A stretch of 64,000 nucleotides of DNA from Bin80 sp965203305 (lineage in GTDB: Bacteria > Bacteroidota > Rhodothermia > Rhodothermales > Bin80). The translations under genes and the position numbers were made by a program. The DNA lies in the NCBI GenBank assembly GCA_965203305.1, contig OZ241874.1:2666001-2730000 (forward strand), given 5' to 3'. Positions 17,628 through 27,546 of the stretch are shown here, piece after piece. The number at the start of each line of letters is the position of its first letter. Position 1 is the stretch's first letter. The notes under the pieces were generated by a model that searched no databases, was not told where the DNA came from, and saw only the letters and a program-made list of their open reading frames with translations.

Positions 17628-19788
17628 TAAACCGGTACCATGTATTCCTGCCTGCCTTCTCAGATTGCAACGCACCTGCAGATGACTGCAAATCCATCGG
17701 GTCAGGATTCAGCTTGGCAGCAACATCCAGACGAACAAATCCAATCGGTGTGTCATATCGCAACCCCAGCCCTGCCCCTACCTTGAACTGACGAAACGCA
17801 ATCCGCCCGGTATCCCTGAATCCGCACTGAACAAGGGCAGGGCGAGTCATATCTGCATCTTCGAACAACTCTGTTTCACAAGTTCCGGTACTCTCGGAGG
17901 ACACTGCTCCTGCATCTGCAAATACAGCTCCATACCACGGTCTTCTGAGCAGAAATCGCATTTCTGCACTGGCTACCAAACGAGCCAGTCCGCCAATAGG
18001 TTCATATACAACCTGATCTGCGGCCGTTGCACTGCCGGAAGCTGCTGCCTCTGCACGAAGTGCTTTGGGACCAGCCAGTCCAGTTCCCCACCCTCGCACA
18101 TCATCTGCTCCACCGATATAATATCGGATAGGATCAAAGCGATCTTCCGTGGGCTGCAGGAACTGCGTGCTAATGTTCTCTCTGCCTCCGGTGCCATAGA
18201 GTGTCCTGTACCCGGTCCCGCCCGGCCAAATCCGCCCAGCCTTGAACCTTCCGCTCAGACTCATGCGCCTGGAAAGAGGAAGATATGCCCCTGCCTGTAC
18301 CTGCATCTTGAAATAATTCACGCCAAATGGACGAACTCCAAGCCAGGATTCAATCCTGCCCCCCTGTTCTATGAGTGGCTGAATAATGACCCCTCTGGTG
18401 GGGCGCAGAAAGCTGTCCGTCCAGCCAAGCGTTCCCCCAAGTGACAGTACGCTCTTGTCATACGCATCCCCGGCAATACTTCTCGTGAAACTTTTCGTTC
18501 GGCTGAGACCATAGCGCAGATTCATCAGTCGGGTCTGCTGCAAACCGTAGATAAGAGTCATGGTTGCCCCATACTCTCGACGATTGAACCCAAATAATTC
18601 CGATGATATACCTGCCAGCGGATCTCGCTCGTACTGAATGAACGGCTCCAGAATGCCCCTGAGATTACTCGTTCCCATGTACGGTTGTGTCAGTGCAACT
18701 GATCCGCGTGCGGACCGTCTTGCCATTGATCCCACCCCTGCTGTGGCAAACAGGCCTGTCTGAACCCGGGCTGCGAGAACCAGTGTCCTGGCACCATCTA
18801 AAAAATTTCGATGAGTCCAGCGTCCCTCCGCCGTAATTCCCTCTCTCTGGTGATATCCGGTTTCTGCGGAGAGATGCCGGGGCCGTGCACGCTCCAGATT
18901 AATTCGAATATGCACCGTACTGTCTCGCGGCTGCGAGGGCAGCTCCACCTGTACAACACTGAACAGCCCCAGAGCAAACAGTGCCTGCTGCCCGTCAATC
19001 AAGTCCTGTTGAGAGAACACATCCCCGCTCCTGAAGGGAAGTGCTCGTAAAATGACCCGCCGGCTCACAGTGGATGCGCCCTCAACCTGAATACTCTCCA
19101 CATATCCCTTTGGGCCTGTATCCACCCGAAAACTGATGTCTGCAGCATTGTATGCCGAATCAACACTGAATGATGTGTGAAGCGTCGCAAATGCATACCC
19201 CTCATCCTTGAACCAGCTCAGGACCTCATCCTCAATCTGGATCATCTCAAAATTGGTGAATACATCCCCTACCTGAAAACTGGTTTGATCCCGAAAATCA
19301 ATCCATGCTGCTCGCAGTTCTTCATCCAGGCTTGCCGCCAGATACCCCTTCTCTGCATAGAATCCGACATCCTGAATGATCACAGGAGCCCCCTGCGTGA
19401 TCTTGAACCGAATTGTAACCTGATTCGCTTCCCGATCCAAAGTGGATTCCGAATAATCCACATGAGTATGGAGGTATCCGGCCTGCAGGAATGCTTGACG
19501 GAGGCGAACAACATCCCGCTGCAGCTCAATCGGATTGAGGCGATAATCGTCTGTGTCTGCTCTGCCCAGCAGTCTCCGTATCCAAAACCTTCCTGGGATT
19601 CCCCGAACTACTGTGAGCTCTCTCAATTCGGAAGTTGTGAATTGAGGAAAGTAACGATCTGCATCGGCATAGCGAAACTCCACGCGCCGCACAGTTGTGC
19701 TCTCATTCACATCCAGGAGATCTGACTGCGCCAGGACCAGTGACGGGAGCAGGGCCCCGAGCAGGAAGAGTCCAGACAGCCCCCTCAT
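17596..19788 (-). CDS. tamA: BamA/TamA family outer-membrane protein
   Basis: The 730-residue product starts at ATG 19788 with a signal peptide (MRGLSGLFLLGALLPSLVLA). POTRA-type repeats follow at about 35-300 (for example GAPVIIQDVGFYAEKGYL and GPKGYVESIQVEGASTVSRR), then a C-terminal Omp85 barrel with the GGADDVRGWGTG lid motif and a terminal strand ending in phenylalanine (VHFSIGQAF). It probably forms the outer-membrane partner of the TamB protein encoded immediately downstream. It starts 5 bp after the clpX stop. Confidence 0.9.
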   Translation of the reverse strand: MRGLSGLFLLGALLPSLVLAQSDLLDVNESTTVRRVEFRYADADRYFPQFTTSELRELTVVRGIPGRFWIRRLLGRADTDDYRLNPIELQRDVVRLRQAFLQAGYLHTHVDYSESTLDREANQVTIRFKITQGAPVIIQDVGFYAEKGYLAASLDEELRAAWIDFRDQTSFQVGDVFTNFEMIQIEDEVLSWFKDEGYAFATLHTSFSVDSAYNAADISFRVDTGPKGYVESIQVEGASTVSRRVILRALPFRSGDVFSQQDLIDGQQALFALGLFSVVQVELPSQPRDSTVHIRINLERARPRHLSAETGYHQREGITAEGRWTHRNFLDGARTLVLAARVQTGLFATAGVGSMARRSARGSVALTQPYMGTSNLRGILEPFIQYERDPLAGISSELFGFNRREYGATMTLIYGLQQTRLMNLRYGLSRTKSFTRSIAGDAYDKSVLSLGGTLGWTDSFLRPTRGVIIQPLIEQGGRIESWLGVRPFGVNYFKMQVQAGAYLPLSRRMSLSGRFKAGRIWPGGTGYRTLYGTGGRENISTQFLQPTEDRFDPIRYYIGGADDVRGWGTGLAGPKALRAEAAASGSATAADQVVYEPIGGLARLVASAEMRFLLRRPWYGAVFADAGAVSSESTGTCETELFEDADMTRPALVQCGFRDTGRIAFRQFKVGAGLGLRYDTPIGFVRLDVAAKLNPDPMDLQSSAGALQSEKAGRNTWYRFNVHFSIGQAF

Positions 19789-19793
19789 GCAAC

Positions 19794-21068
19794 TCAGGCG
19801 GAAGCCTTGCGCTTCTCGTACACGGGAGGTTTCCCCGACAAGATTGTCTCCTCTGTAATACTGCAAACTCCAACATCTTTCAGGCTGTGAATCTCAAACA
19901 TGATATCCAGCATGGACTGTTCAAGAATGCTGCGCAGTCCACGTGCACCTGTTCCCATTGCACGCGCACGCTGAACGATACTGCGCAGTGCAGATTCATC
20001 AAGGGCTAGACGGACCCCGTCAAGTGCAAACAGTTTCTGATATTGCCGTATGATGGCGTTTTTGGGTTCAACAAGAATTCGCATCATCTCGTCATCCGAG
20101 AGCGGTTCCAGAGCTGAAGTAACAGGCAACCGTCCAATCAACTCGGGGATCAGTCCATACTGGACCAGATCTTCCGGCTCTACAAACTGAAATATGCCAG
20201 TATCTGAATCTTCCTGTCTTCTCTGCTGACTGGAAGCAAACCCGATTCGATTCACATTGAGGCGGCGGGAGATGATTTCGGGGAGTCCCTCAAATGCACC
20301 TCCACAGATAAAGAGAATGCTACTTGTGTCAATGTTCACCAGACTCTGTTCCGGGTGCTTGCGTCCCCCTTTCGGGGGGACTCCGGCAACCGTTCCTTCC
20401 AGGACTTTCAGCAGTGCCTGCTGTACTCCCTCTCCAGACACATCCCGTGTAATGGAGGCATTGTCGCTCTTTCGTGCTACCTTGTCAATCTCGTCGATGA
20501 AGATGATCCCTCGCTCTGCATCTTCAACTTCAAAGTCTGCCGCAGACAGCAGGTTGGAAAGAATCGTTTCCACATCCTCGCCAACATACCCTGCTTCGGT
20601 CAGTGATGTGGCATCACTGATGGAGAACGGTACATCCAGGATTCGGGCAAGTGTACGGGCAAGCAGGGTTTTACCGGTTCCGCTTGCCCCCAGAAGGAGA
20701 ATGTTGGACTTTTCAATTTCAACATCTTCATAGTCGGTCACAAACTGTTCGGAGCTCACACGTTTGTAGTGATTGTATACAGCAACAGACAGGGATTTTT
20801 TTGCGTACTCCTGTCCAATCACATACTCATCCAGCTTCTCCTTGATCTGCTTGGGCAACAGCTGCTTGCGTCTGTGCTTTTTTCTGCCTCTTGACGAGCT
20901 TTTTACCGGTTTCGGGGCAGGTTCTGTATCATCCAGGATAACCTTTGCATCTGCAACACAGCGGTCGCAGATAAATACATCCTGCCCTGCAATGAGGGAA
21001 TTTACCTCATCGTTGGTGCGATTGCAGAACGAACATTTTAGCTGCTCGTCATCTCCTCTGTTACTCAT
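19794..21068 (-). CDS. clpX: ATP-dependent Clp protease ATP-binding subunit ClpX
   Basis: This is a 424-residue AAA+ unfoldase that feeds substrates to ClpP. The N-terminal zinc-binding domain has cysteines at 12, 15, 34 and 37 (KCSFC and ICDRC). Walker A is GASGTGKT, Walker B is IIFIDEIDK, and the C-terminal sensor block is MGTGARGLRSIL. A lysine/arginine-rich linker (SSRGRKKHRRKQ) replaces the usual short linker. No clpP is adjacent; instead tamA follows after 5 bp, an unusual partner for clpX. Confidence 0.97.
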   Translation of the reverse strand: MSNRGDDEQLKCSFCNRTNDEVNSLIAGQDVFICDRCVADAKVILDDTEPAPKPVKSSSRGRKKHRRKQLLPKQIKEKLDEYVIGQEYAKKSLSVAVYNHYKRVSSEQFVTDYEDVEIEKSNILLLGASGTGKTLLARTLARILDVPFSISDATSLTEAGYVGEDVETILSNLLSAADFEVEDAERGIIFIDEIDKVARKSDNASITRDVSGEGVQQALLKVLEGTVAGVPPKGGRKHPEQSLVNIDTSSILFICGGAFEGLPEIISRRLNVNRIGFASSQQRRQEDSDTGIFQFVEPEDLVQYGLIPELIGRLPVTSALEPLSDDEMMRILVEPKNAIIRQYQKLFALDGVRLALDESALRSIVQRARAMGTGARGLRSILEQSMLDIMFEIHSLKDVGVCSITEETILSGKPPVYEKRKASA

Positions 21069-21597
21069 GCGAATATAGTTCTGTGATCATGACAAGACCG
21101 GGAGGCAACAATAGTGCGCTCACCAGATCTGATACTCTGTCCAGTGCTTCTGGAAACTGATGGATCATTTTCTGTTTCAGACAGACACTGTATCTTCCGG
21201 CTCCGATACATCCAAGCTCCGACTGAAAAGTTCCACCCGGGAGATCGTCAGCGGTGTTACAAGCATTCACATCTGGCAAAGACTGATTCCAGACCTGCTG
21301 TATGTATGTACCTTCCAGATCAAGTGTTCCTGGATAATTCATGACGGTCATATTCGAGGAGATACAGTTCCATCCGTATACCTTGCAAGGATCAGAATGC
21401 ATGCGATTTATGTCGGGAAAGATAAATCTTTTCAATTGTCTTTTCACCGAACCGGAGAATCCTGCACGGCACATCGGGATGACAGGAACCAGCATTCTAA
21501 CAGTCCTGAACATTCGCAAGAGCAAATTACGGAGCTCATCCTTCTGCCCTGCGGTAACTGAAAAACACCACGGAAAGCATTAAGCCCGCAGGAACGT
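21069..21597. other. Region upstream of clpX without a confident gene
   Basis: Two overlapping frames exist here, 21061-21525 on minus (154 codons, overlapping the clpX start) and 21160-21561 on plus (133 codons). Neither translation shows a recognisable domain, a signal peptide or a convincing start. The spacer must hold the clpX operon promoter on the minus strand. I see no tRNA, repeat or clear hairpin in it. Confidence 0.35.
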
Positions 21598-22422
21598 TCA
21601 TGTTCCCGGTGCAGAGAATAGGGAGCTATCCGGGTACTTGTCAAACAGCCGGCGCTCCCGGTAAAGATGTCTGGCGGTCTCGCACACCCGTGAAGTATAG
21701 TACGCATTAAATCCTCCTCCGGCAACGACTGCGGCCAGCGGGATGACCTGCGTCATTTTCAACTTCATCAGGCGCAGTCCGAGCAGGCGGACACTGCTGC
21801 GCAGAGCAACTCCGACCGTAGTATGCTCTATGGCGGAGCGCATATGTTGCTTGGCCAGAGTATGTGCATGCTTTTCTTCGTTTTGGTCTGCCTGTGTGGC
21901 TATATTCAGGATATGCAAGGCATACTCTCGCTCTTCTGAAGAGCCGATATCGTATCCGCAGCACAGTGCAATCTGCCCGGTAGCCCGAAGGTTCAAGGCA
22001 ACCAGAGCAACAATGTCAGCAACCAGTCCAGCTGGCCCCGCGAGCCCTGCTACTGCGCCATGCACAGCCGTCAGACTCTGATAACGGAGGTCCAGACCAC
22101 TGAGCACATCATCTACTGCTTCCAGATCAAGATCGGCAATCTCCGAGAATCCGTGAACCTCATAGCCTTTCGTCTGAAATGCTGTCAGCGTAGCCGTGCG
22201 AGAAGCCGTATCCTGAGTGATCTCATTTGTACAGCTGACGAGCCCTGTCACAAGATTCTCCAGTGTCCACTCCACGCCCGGAATTCGCATGACCTGCCTA
22301 GACAGCTGCTTAAGTGGCTGATTTGCCCATTGCACTTTCTGGCGCAACCATGAAGGCTCCCGGTTCCGCCAGTTGTGAATTTCCTGGAGTATGCGCTGTT
22401 CGTATGGACTGGGCTTCGTCAG
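21598..22422 (-). CDS. EcsC family protein
   Basis: The C-terminal two thirds carry EcsC-family features: alternating hydrophobic helices (GLVADIVALVALNLRATGQI) and the closing block MTQVIPLAAVVAGGGFNAYY followed by ARHLYRERR. EcsC proteins are membrane-associated and of unclear function. The start is uncertain. A TTG at 22347 gives 249 residues, but coding-like sequence continues upstream in frame (YEQRILQEIHNWRNREPSW), reaching a stop at 22429-22431 with no ATG, GTG or TTG in between; only CTG 22422 or ATC 22425 are available, 5-8 nt after AGGTGA. I used CTG; a frameshift from GTG 22432 is the alternative. Confidence 0.7.
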   Translation of the reverse strand: MTKPSPYEQRILQEIHNWRNREPSWLRQKVQWANQPLKQLSRQVMRIPGVEWTLENLVTGLVSCTNEITQDTASRTATLTAFQTKGYEVHGFSEIADLDLEAVDDVLSGLDLRYQSLTAVHGAVAGLAGPAGLVADIVALVALNLRATGQIALCCGYDIGSSEEREYALHILNIATQADQNEEKHAHTLAKQHMRSAIEHTTVGVALRSSVRLLGLRLMKLKMTQVIPLAAVVAGGGFNAYYTSRVCETARHLYRERRLFDKYPDSSLFSAPGT

Positions 22423-22553
22423 GATTGGTCACCTGCTACGGTGCCTCCGCGAGATTGACATGAACTATTGGCTTTTTAGAAGATTTTGAAGCGATACCCA
22501 CCCCCTTAATTCCAGACTGAGGCGATGGAATCAAAGACAGAAGGCATGGGCTT

Positions 22554-22869
22554 TTAAGAGGGTGGATTACACTGAATGCGAGACAAGTCGGACAGATGTA
22601 AAATCTTGTCAACCAGATGCATTTTACAGCGTCCATATGATGGAAAGATGGTTACGAAAGCCCGGTACTTATACGAATACCCACAGGGGATAGTGCCATA
22701 CTTGTCCATTGGCCAATTTAAGGATGGTATCGCCGCTCCACCCCTTGAATGTTCCGTTAATTCTGCTCTCAATTGGTCTGCCACAGGAATTGTAGCTGAG
22801 TGATATTGGCTTCGCCGCGGATGCTTGCTCTTCACGGGAAAAAGGCATTGTTATAATCAGCAAGGCCAT
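22554..22869 (-). pseudogene. Frameshifted small conserved protein
   Basis: Two minus-strand frames together spell one protein. The first (from 22869) gives MALLIITMPFSREEQA and PIESRINGTFKGWSGDTI, then LKLANGQVW, where it runs off into YPLWVFV and a stop at 22669. The second frame picks up at about 22705 with GYSYKYRAFVTIFPSYGRCK and MHLVDKILHLSDL. The combination matches a widespread small uncharacterised protein family of the form IESxIDGxFxGWxGDTIFxLxNGQxW, then YxYxPxVxIxxxxGxxKMxVDG. A one- or two-base indel near 22690-22705 therefore breaks the gene. Confidence 0.65.
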
Positions 22870-22962
22870 GTCTCTCAGGACTCCACGCCAAATCTTTGAC
22901 TTCTTGTGCGGACAGCCTTAAGTTTTCGGAGCTAAAGTGATCCTTATCAGTAAGGGGGGTGC

Positions 22963-25059
22963 TTGACTTCTATTCTACTTGAAAACCATACTGCTCGTGC
23001 CATACATGAAATCAACGAAGATATGAATATCTACCAGATGCGGATATCCCGCATGACCGTGGATAAACTGGGGGTATGCCTGTACGACCGTGTGAGTGCG
23101 GTAGTAGCCGAGCTGGTAGCAAACGCATATGATGCTGATGCGGAAAATGTCAAAGTACGAGTCCCGCTCGGCACATTGCTTGCAAGACACGATCCTGGGA
23201 CCGGGCAGATTAAGGAGCACGGATATTCTATTGAGGTAAGGGATGACGGACACGGGATGACTCCGTCTGAAGCAAATGATCATTTTCTTTGGGTTGGCAA
23301 GGATCGTCGCAAGAACCCAAAGCAGGGGGGACGATCCAGAAACAAGAATCGCCAGGTCATGGGCCGCAAGGGGGTTGGCAAACTCGCCCCATTTGGAATA
23401 TGCAAAATTATTGAGGTCATCTCCGCTGGCGGAGCCAAAACGAACAGAGGATATGTCGTTTCCCACTTCATTATGGATTACGACAAGATACTGGAGCATA
23501 GCGACAGGCCCGTTGAAATTGAAAAAGGAGAGTATGATCGGACATACCGGGAAACATCCGGCGCGATCATACGGCTGCGAAACTTCCTCCCAAAGCGTGT
23601 ACCTGATCAGGAGACCTTTCATCGGCAATTGGCGGTCCGATTCGGTCTGAGGCAAAATATGTTCAAGATTGAGGTGGAGGATACCCGAAACCCGAATTTG
23701 AACCCGCCGTTCGAAGTCGGCAGTTATGATATTCCACTCATGGAAAACACGCGTGTTGATCTCTCTGACAAGCCCATAGAACTGGATGACGGGACAAAGC
23801 TCCCTGTCAGCGGCTGGATGGGACTTGCTAAGGAAGCCTACAAAAATGAGGAAATGGCCGGGGTACGAATCTACGCCAGGGGAAAGATTGTAGCTACGAC
23901 CAGAGATTTTGAGAGACCTGCAGGATTTACCGGGGAATTTACTCTTCGGTCATATCTCGTCGGTGAAATTCATGCCGACTGGATTGATGAAGATGACGGG
24001 GAATATCTCATCACCACCAACCGGCAAAACATCCTTTGGGAGTCGGACTACGGCAGGGCTCTCCGAAAATGGGGAGCGGAGCGAATCAAGGCCATTGGTA
24101 CCGCCTCTCGGAAACCTCGCAGGGATCGCGTTGAGCGCATCTTCCTGGACGCAGCAGGATTGGAAGCAAAAGCAAAAGACCGTTTTGCAGATCGTGAAGT
24201 TATTGACTCCGCCATGGAGCTGGGAAAGCAAATTGGAAGATTTGCCTCCGAGGACGAGTTGAAAGATCACGATTATGTGAACAGACTGGCTGAGGTGATT
24301 CTTTCAGTTGCTCCCCACAAGGCACTGATGGAAGCTCTTGGAGCATTCCACCAAGATGTTTCGGGACAGGAAGATGGCATTGAGACTCTCCTTGACCTCT
24401 TCTCAAAAACACGGATCGCAGAGACCGCTTCCTATGCCCAAATCGCCAGTGAACGAGTCTCAGTCATCCGAACACTCGAAACTGTACTTCGCGATGGCGC
24501 AACCTAACCCGTACTCCAGGAAATCATTGCAAAAGCGAACTGGCTGATTGAGCCGACCTGGACCCCGATCACCGTGAATCAGGCACTCAAGCTATTCGTC
24601 AGACAGTTTGAGGATTACTACCAAAAACAGACCGGAGAAAACGTAACCTTTGCCATTGATCATCAGCTTAAGCGACCGGACTTCACCCTGGTTCACATGG
24701 GACAGAGACTCCATATTGTTGAGATCAAAGCTACTGGACATATATTCGGGAACGAGGACTGGAACCGACTTCACAACTATTTGCGGGCGTTTGAAGACTT
24801 CTTCAAAAAGCATGAGCAGTTGTCCCGGGAATTCCCAAACGGGTGGATCGTTAATTTGGTGTGTGATTCTGTCAAGATAACCGACCCGGATAAGAACATG
24901 TCTTATGAAAACTGGAAAGAATTCAGACACAAGATTGATCTTGTTTCCTGGAACGGCTTTCTCATGAGAGCAATTACGGCAAACGAGAAGTTCTTAAATG
25001 CACAAGATCGTGCCAGAGAAGAAGAGACCCGGTTATCTGATGAGAGTACCAATCCGTGA
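22963..25059 (+). pseudogene. GHKL ATPase with C-terminal PD-(D/E)XK-like domain, interrupted by in-frame TAA
   Basis: Codons 1-514 encode a GHKL-type (Hsp90/MutL-like) ATPase: N-box ELVANAYDA (50-58), DDGHGM (94-99) and GRKGVGKLAPFG (134-145). TTG 22963 is preceded by AAGGGGGG. At 24505-24507 there is a TAA, but the same frame continues without break (PVLQEIIAKANWLIEPTWTP) into 161 more codons from 24574 containing RPDFTLV and HIVEIKATG, i.e. D573, E587 and K589 of a PD-(D/E)XK nuclease-like core. The two halves match one long protein type I recall as a single ATP-binding protein. Either a nonsense mutation split it, or two polypeptides are made. A role in defence or DNA repair is inference. 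Confidence 0.75.
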
Positions 25060-25298
25060 AATCCGTCGGTCCCTTTTCGGATTGTAGTACTGGCAATGTT
25101 GGCTATGCTGTGGCTGGATTTCAGTTTGCGGTCATTTTCGATACCACAAAACCCGGATTTCGGTTGCATCACTCCGTCATCTAGGGCGGAATCGGGGCAG
25201 GGAGAGCATAATTTGCCCGCAAGTACTCTCAGATCAGTATCCTCCTTCTTTCGGGATTCCTGCAAGAGCACTCCACAGGTATTACTGGCGGAGAAGAA

Positions 25299-27521
25299 TC
25301 AGTCACATATGGAAACACGCAAACCACTGGGACTCGGGGACCGCCAACGGATCCTGTCTAGCCACTCCTGAAATGCATCATCCTGTGGCACACATACTCC
25401 ATCTGGAAGGCTGATCTCATAAAGATTTTGCAATTTCAAGAAACTGCGCGGAAGCCTGCCTCTCAAATGATTGCCATCCAGCCACAGATATCTCAGATCA
25501 GGCAGATTCCCTAGTTGATCTGGAAGCGTCCCCCTGAGGTTATTGGATTTCAGATCAATCGCAATCAGCTTTCCTCCTATGAATCGAAGTCCACTCCAGT
25601 ATTTAAAGTCTTGTACGCTTGAAGGCTCTGTCTTAATATCCCAACCGGATTTGCTGGTCCATTGATCTCCATTCGTGTGCCTGTAAAGTGCACTGAGTGT
25701 CCGATGCAAAACGGGAACCGAGTTGTTCACCGTGAAGGAAAGCATACCCACAGAGTCTGCAAAAGCACCATCTTGAACATGAACATGGATTCGAACTTGC
25801 TGATCTGAAGATGCATCCGCAGCTACACTGAAGCCGAACTCAACCTGCGTCAAATTTCCCGTACCAAGAAATCCAACAGACGCTTCGCTGGCTTCCCAGT
25901 TCAGAAATGGATACTGCTCCGTCCCTGCAAGCCCAACCCGAAGTTGCTGAGCGTTTGCCAAATAGTTCTCAAACTCGGCTTTGATTAACACTCTATCGCC
26001 AGAGGCAATTTTTCCCCCAACGCCATTCTTGCCCTCCCAAGTCCAGCTTTTAAGCCATATTGATGGCGAAGACGGTGGTACCCGCACCGCAGCCAATGCA
26101 TTCACGAAACCGTTTCCCAGTTCCATGTTCTCACTTGTGACCCGAATGTACTCATGCAACCTGTCTGGAGATATGTCTGGATATCGCGTTTTCACCAGTG
26201 CTGCTACTCCTGATACGAGTGGTGCGGCGAGTGAAGTCCCCGCTGAATATGCATATCCATTATTAACCGCTGTTGTCCTGATAAACATCCCAGGGGCATA
26301 TACATCTACCGTTCGTCCATAATTTGAAAACGGAGCAAGTCGTCGAGTATCTCTTTCTGTCGCTCCCACAGACAAGACTCTCGGATAATCAGAAGGATAG
26401 TGTGAATAGTGTGAGTAGTATCCTGAACTTCTAGAGTCATTTCCTGCGGCGGCTACAATGAGTGTTCCCATATCTGTGGCCAAATCCAGTACCTGATTCA
26501 TAAGGCGTACCCTTGCGGAATTCACCCACCCACCCCAACTTGCATTAATGATGTCTGCACCATTCGCAGCGGCGTACAGGATACCTTGGTAGGGATAGCA
26601 CATATAATATCCCCTGGAACATGCCACGTTAATGTGCATCAGATCTACATTCCATGCCGCACCCGCGATTCCCAGACCGTTATCCGTGACTGCGCCGACT
26701 GCCCCTGCCACAGGTGTCCCATGATGGTTAGGCAAGCGAGTATCGGAAGCCCACATGGGATCACTCGAGTCTGGATCATGAAAATTGACACCGTGCACAT
26801 CATCCACGAATCCATTGAAATCATCATCTACGCCATTACCTGCAATTTCACCCGAATTTGTCCATACATTCGCCCGCAGATCTTCGTGCTGCCATTCGCC
26901 CCCATTATCCACGATGGCTACCACGACTCGGGGCAAACCTTCTTCCCCCTTGACGAACTCCCATGCTTCTGGCAATCTTAAATGCTGCAAATAGGACTGA
27001 TTGTCTCGCAGGTCATTCGGGACCGTGTCATGCCGTAGAGATTGGACACGGTAAATCGTCCACGGTTCAGCATAGACTACTCCCGGGGTAGAGTCTAGGT
27101 CATCTGCAACCTGTACGGGGGATATATCTGAGGCATACTCTATATGGTAGGTCCAGCGTAGTGCCTGCAAGTTCTGACGGGTCTGTGGTGTGGGAGATAC
27201 ATGATCCAAAAAAGGGAGCAAACGCTCTATTGATTTTGCCTCATATCGCTCAATCTTGCGATCAAATTCTTGCAACCCCGTACGGAGATCTGTATTGAGT
27301 GCAATAACTCCCGGCTCAAATTGAACGGTAACAATGTTGGGCCTGTACTCAGGAATTTCCTGTAAATGGAGGACAATCAAAGCATGGAAAATCGTCAGTA
27401 AAAACCCCGGATAAGATAAAAGCAGTAGCGGGGATAGCAAAAGTAACAGTGGTGCTAGAAGTAAAAACTTGCAGAATCGGAATACAAAAATCCGGGCAGA
27501 ACCTTTTTTTGCAGGAGACAT
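25299..27521 (-). CDS. S8 subtilisin-like serine protease with C-terminal leucine-rich repeats
   Basis: This 740-residue protein begins with a very hydrophobic segment (residues about 17-53) that probably serves as an export signal/anchor. The catalytic triad of the subtilase domain is visible: Asp in VVVAIVDNGGEWQHEDL, His in NHHGTPVAGAVGA and Ser in SAGTSLAAPLVSGVAAL (usual GTSMAAP, here with leucine), plus oxyanion Asn in VAAAGNDS. After a beta-sandwich-like linker come plant-type leucine-rich repeats (LKSNNLRGTLPDQLGNLPDL, then LWLDGNHLRGRLP). It is likely exported or surface attached; no T9SS tail is seen. Confidence 0.9.
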   Translation of the reverse strand: MSPAKKGSARIFVFRFCKFLLLAPLLLLLSPLLLLSYPGFLLTIFHALIVLHLQEIPEYRPNIVTVQFEPGVIALNTDLRTGLQEFDRKIERYEAKSIERLLPFLDHVSPTPQTRQNLQALRWTYHIEYASDISPVQVADDLDSTPGVVYAEPWTIYRVQSLRHDTVPNDLRDNQSYLQHLRLPEAWEFVKGEEGLPRVVVAIVDNGGEWQHEDLRANVWTNSGEIAGNGVDDDFNGFVDDVHGVNFHDPDSSDPMWASDTRLPNHHGTPVAGAVGAVTDNGLGIAGAAWNVDLMHINVACSRGYYMCYPYQGILYAAANGADIINASWGGWVNSARVRLMNQVLDLATDMGTLIVAAAGNDSRSSGYYSHYSHYPSDYPRVLSVGATERDTRRLAPFSNYGRTVDVYAPGMFIRTTAVNNGYAYSAGTSLAAPLVSGVAALVKTRYPDISPDRLHEYIRVTSENMELGNGFVNALAAVRVPPSSPSIWLKSWTWEGKNGVGGKIASGDRVLIKAEFENYLANAQQLRVGLAGTEQYPFLNWEASEASVGFLGTGNLTQVEFGFSVAADASSDQQVRIHVHVQDGAFADSVGMLSFTVNNSVPVLHRTLSALYRHTNGDQWTSKSGWDIKTEPSSVQDFKYWSGLRFIGGKLIAIDLKSNNLRGTLPDQLGNLPDLRYLWLDGNHLRGRLPRSFLKLQNLYEISLPDGVCVPQDDAFQEWLDRIRWRSPSPSGLRVSICD

Positions 27522-27546
27522 CCAGGCTTGAAATTTATCTTTTTTT

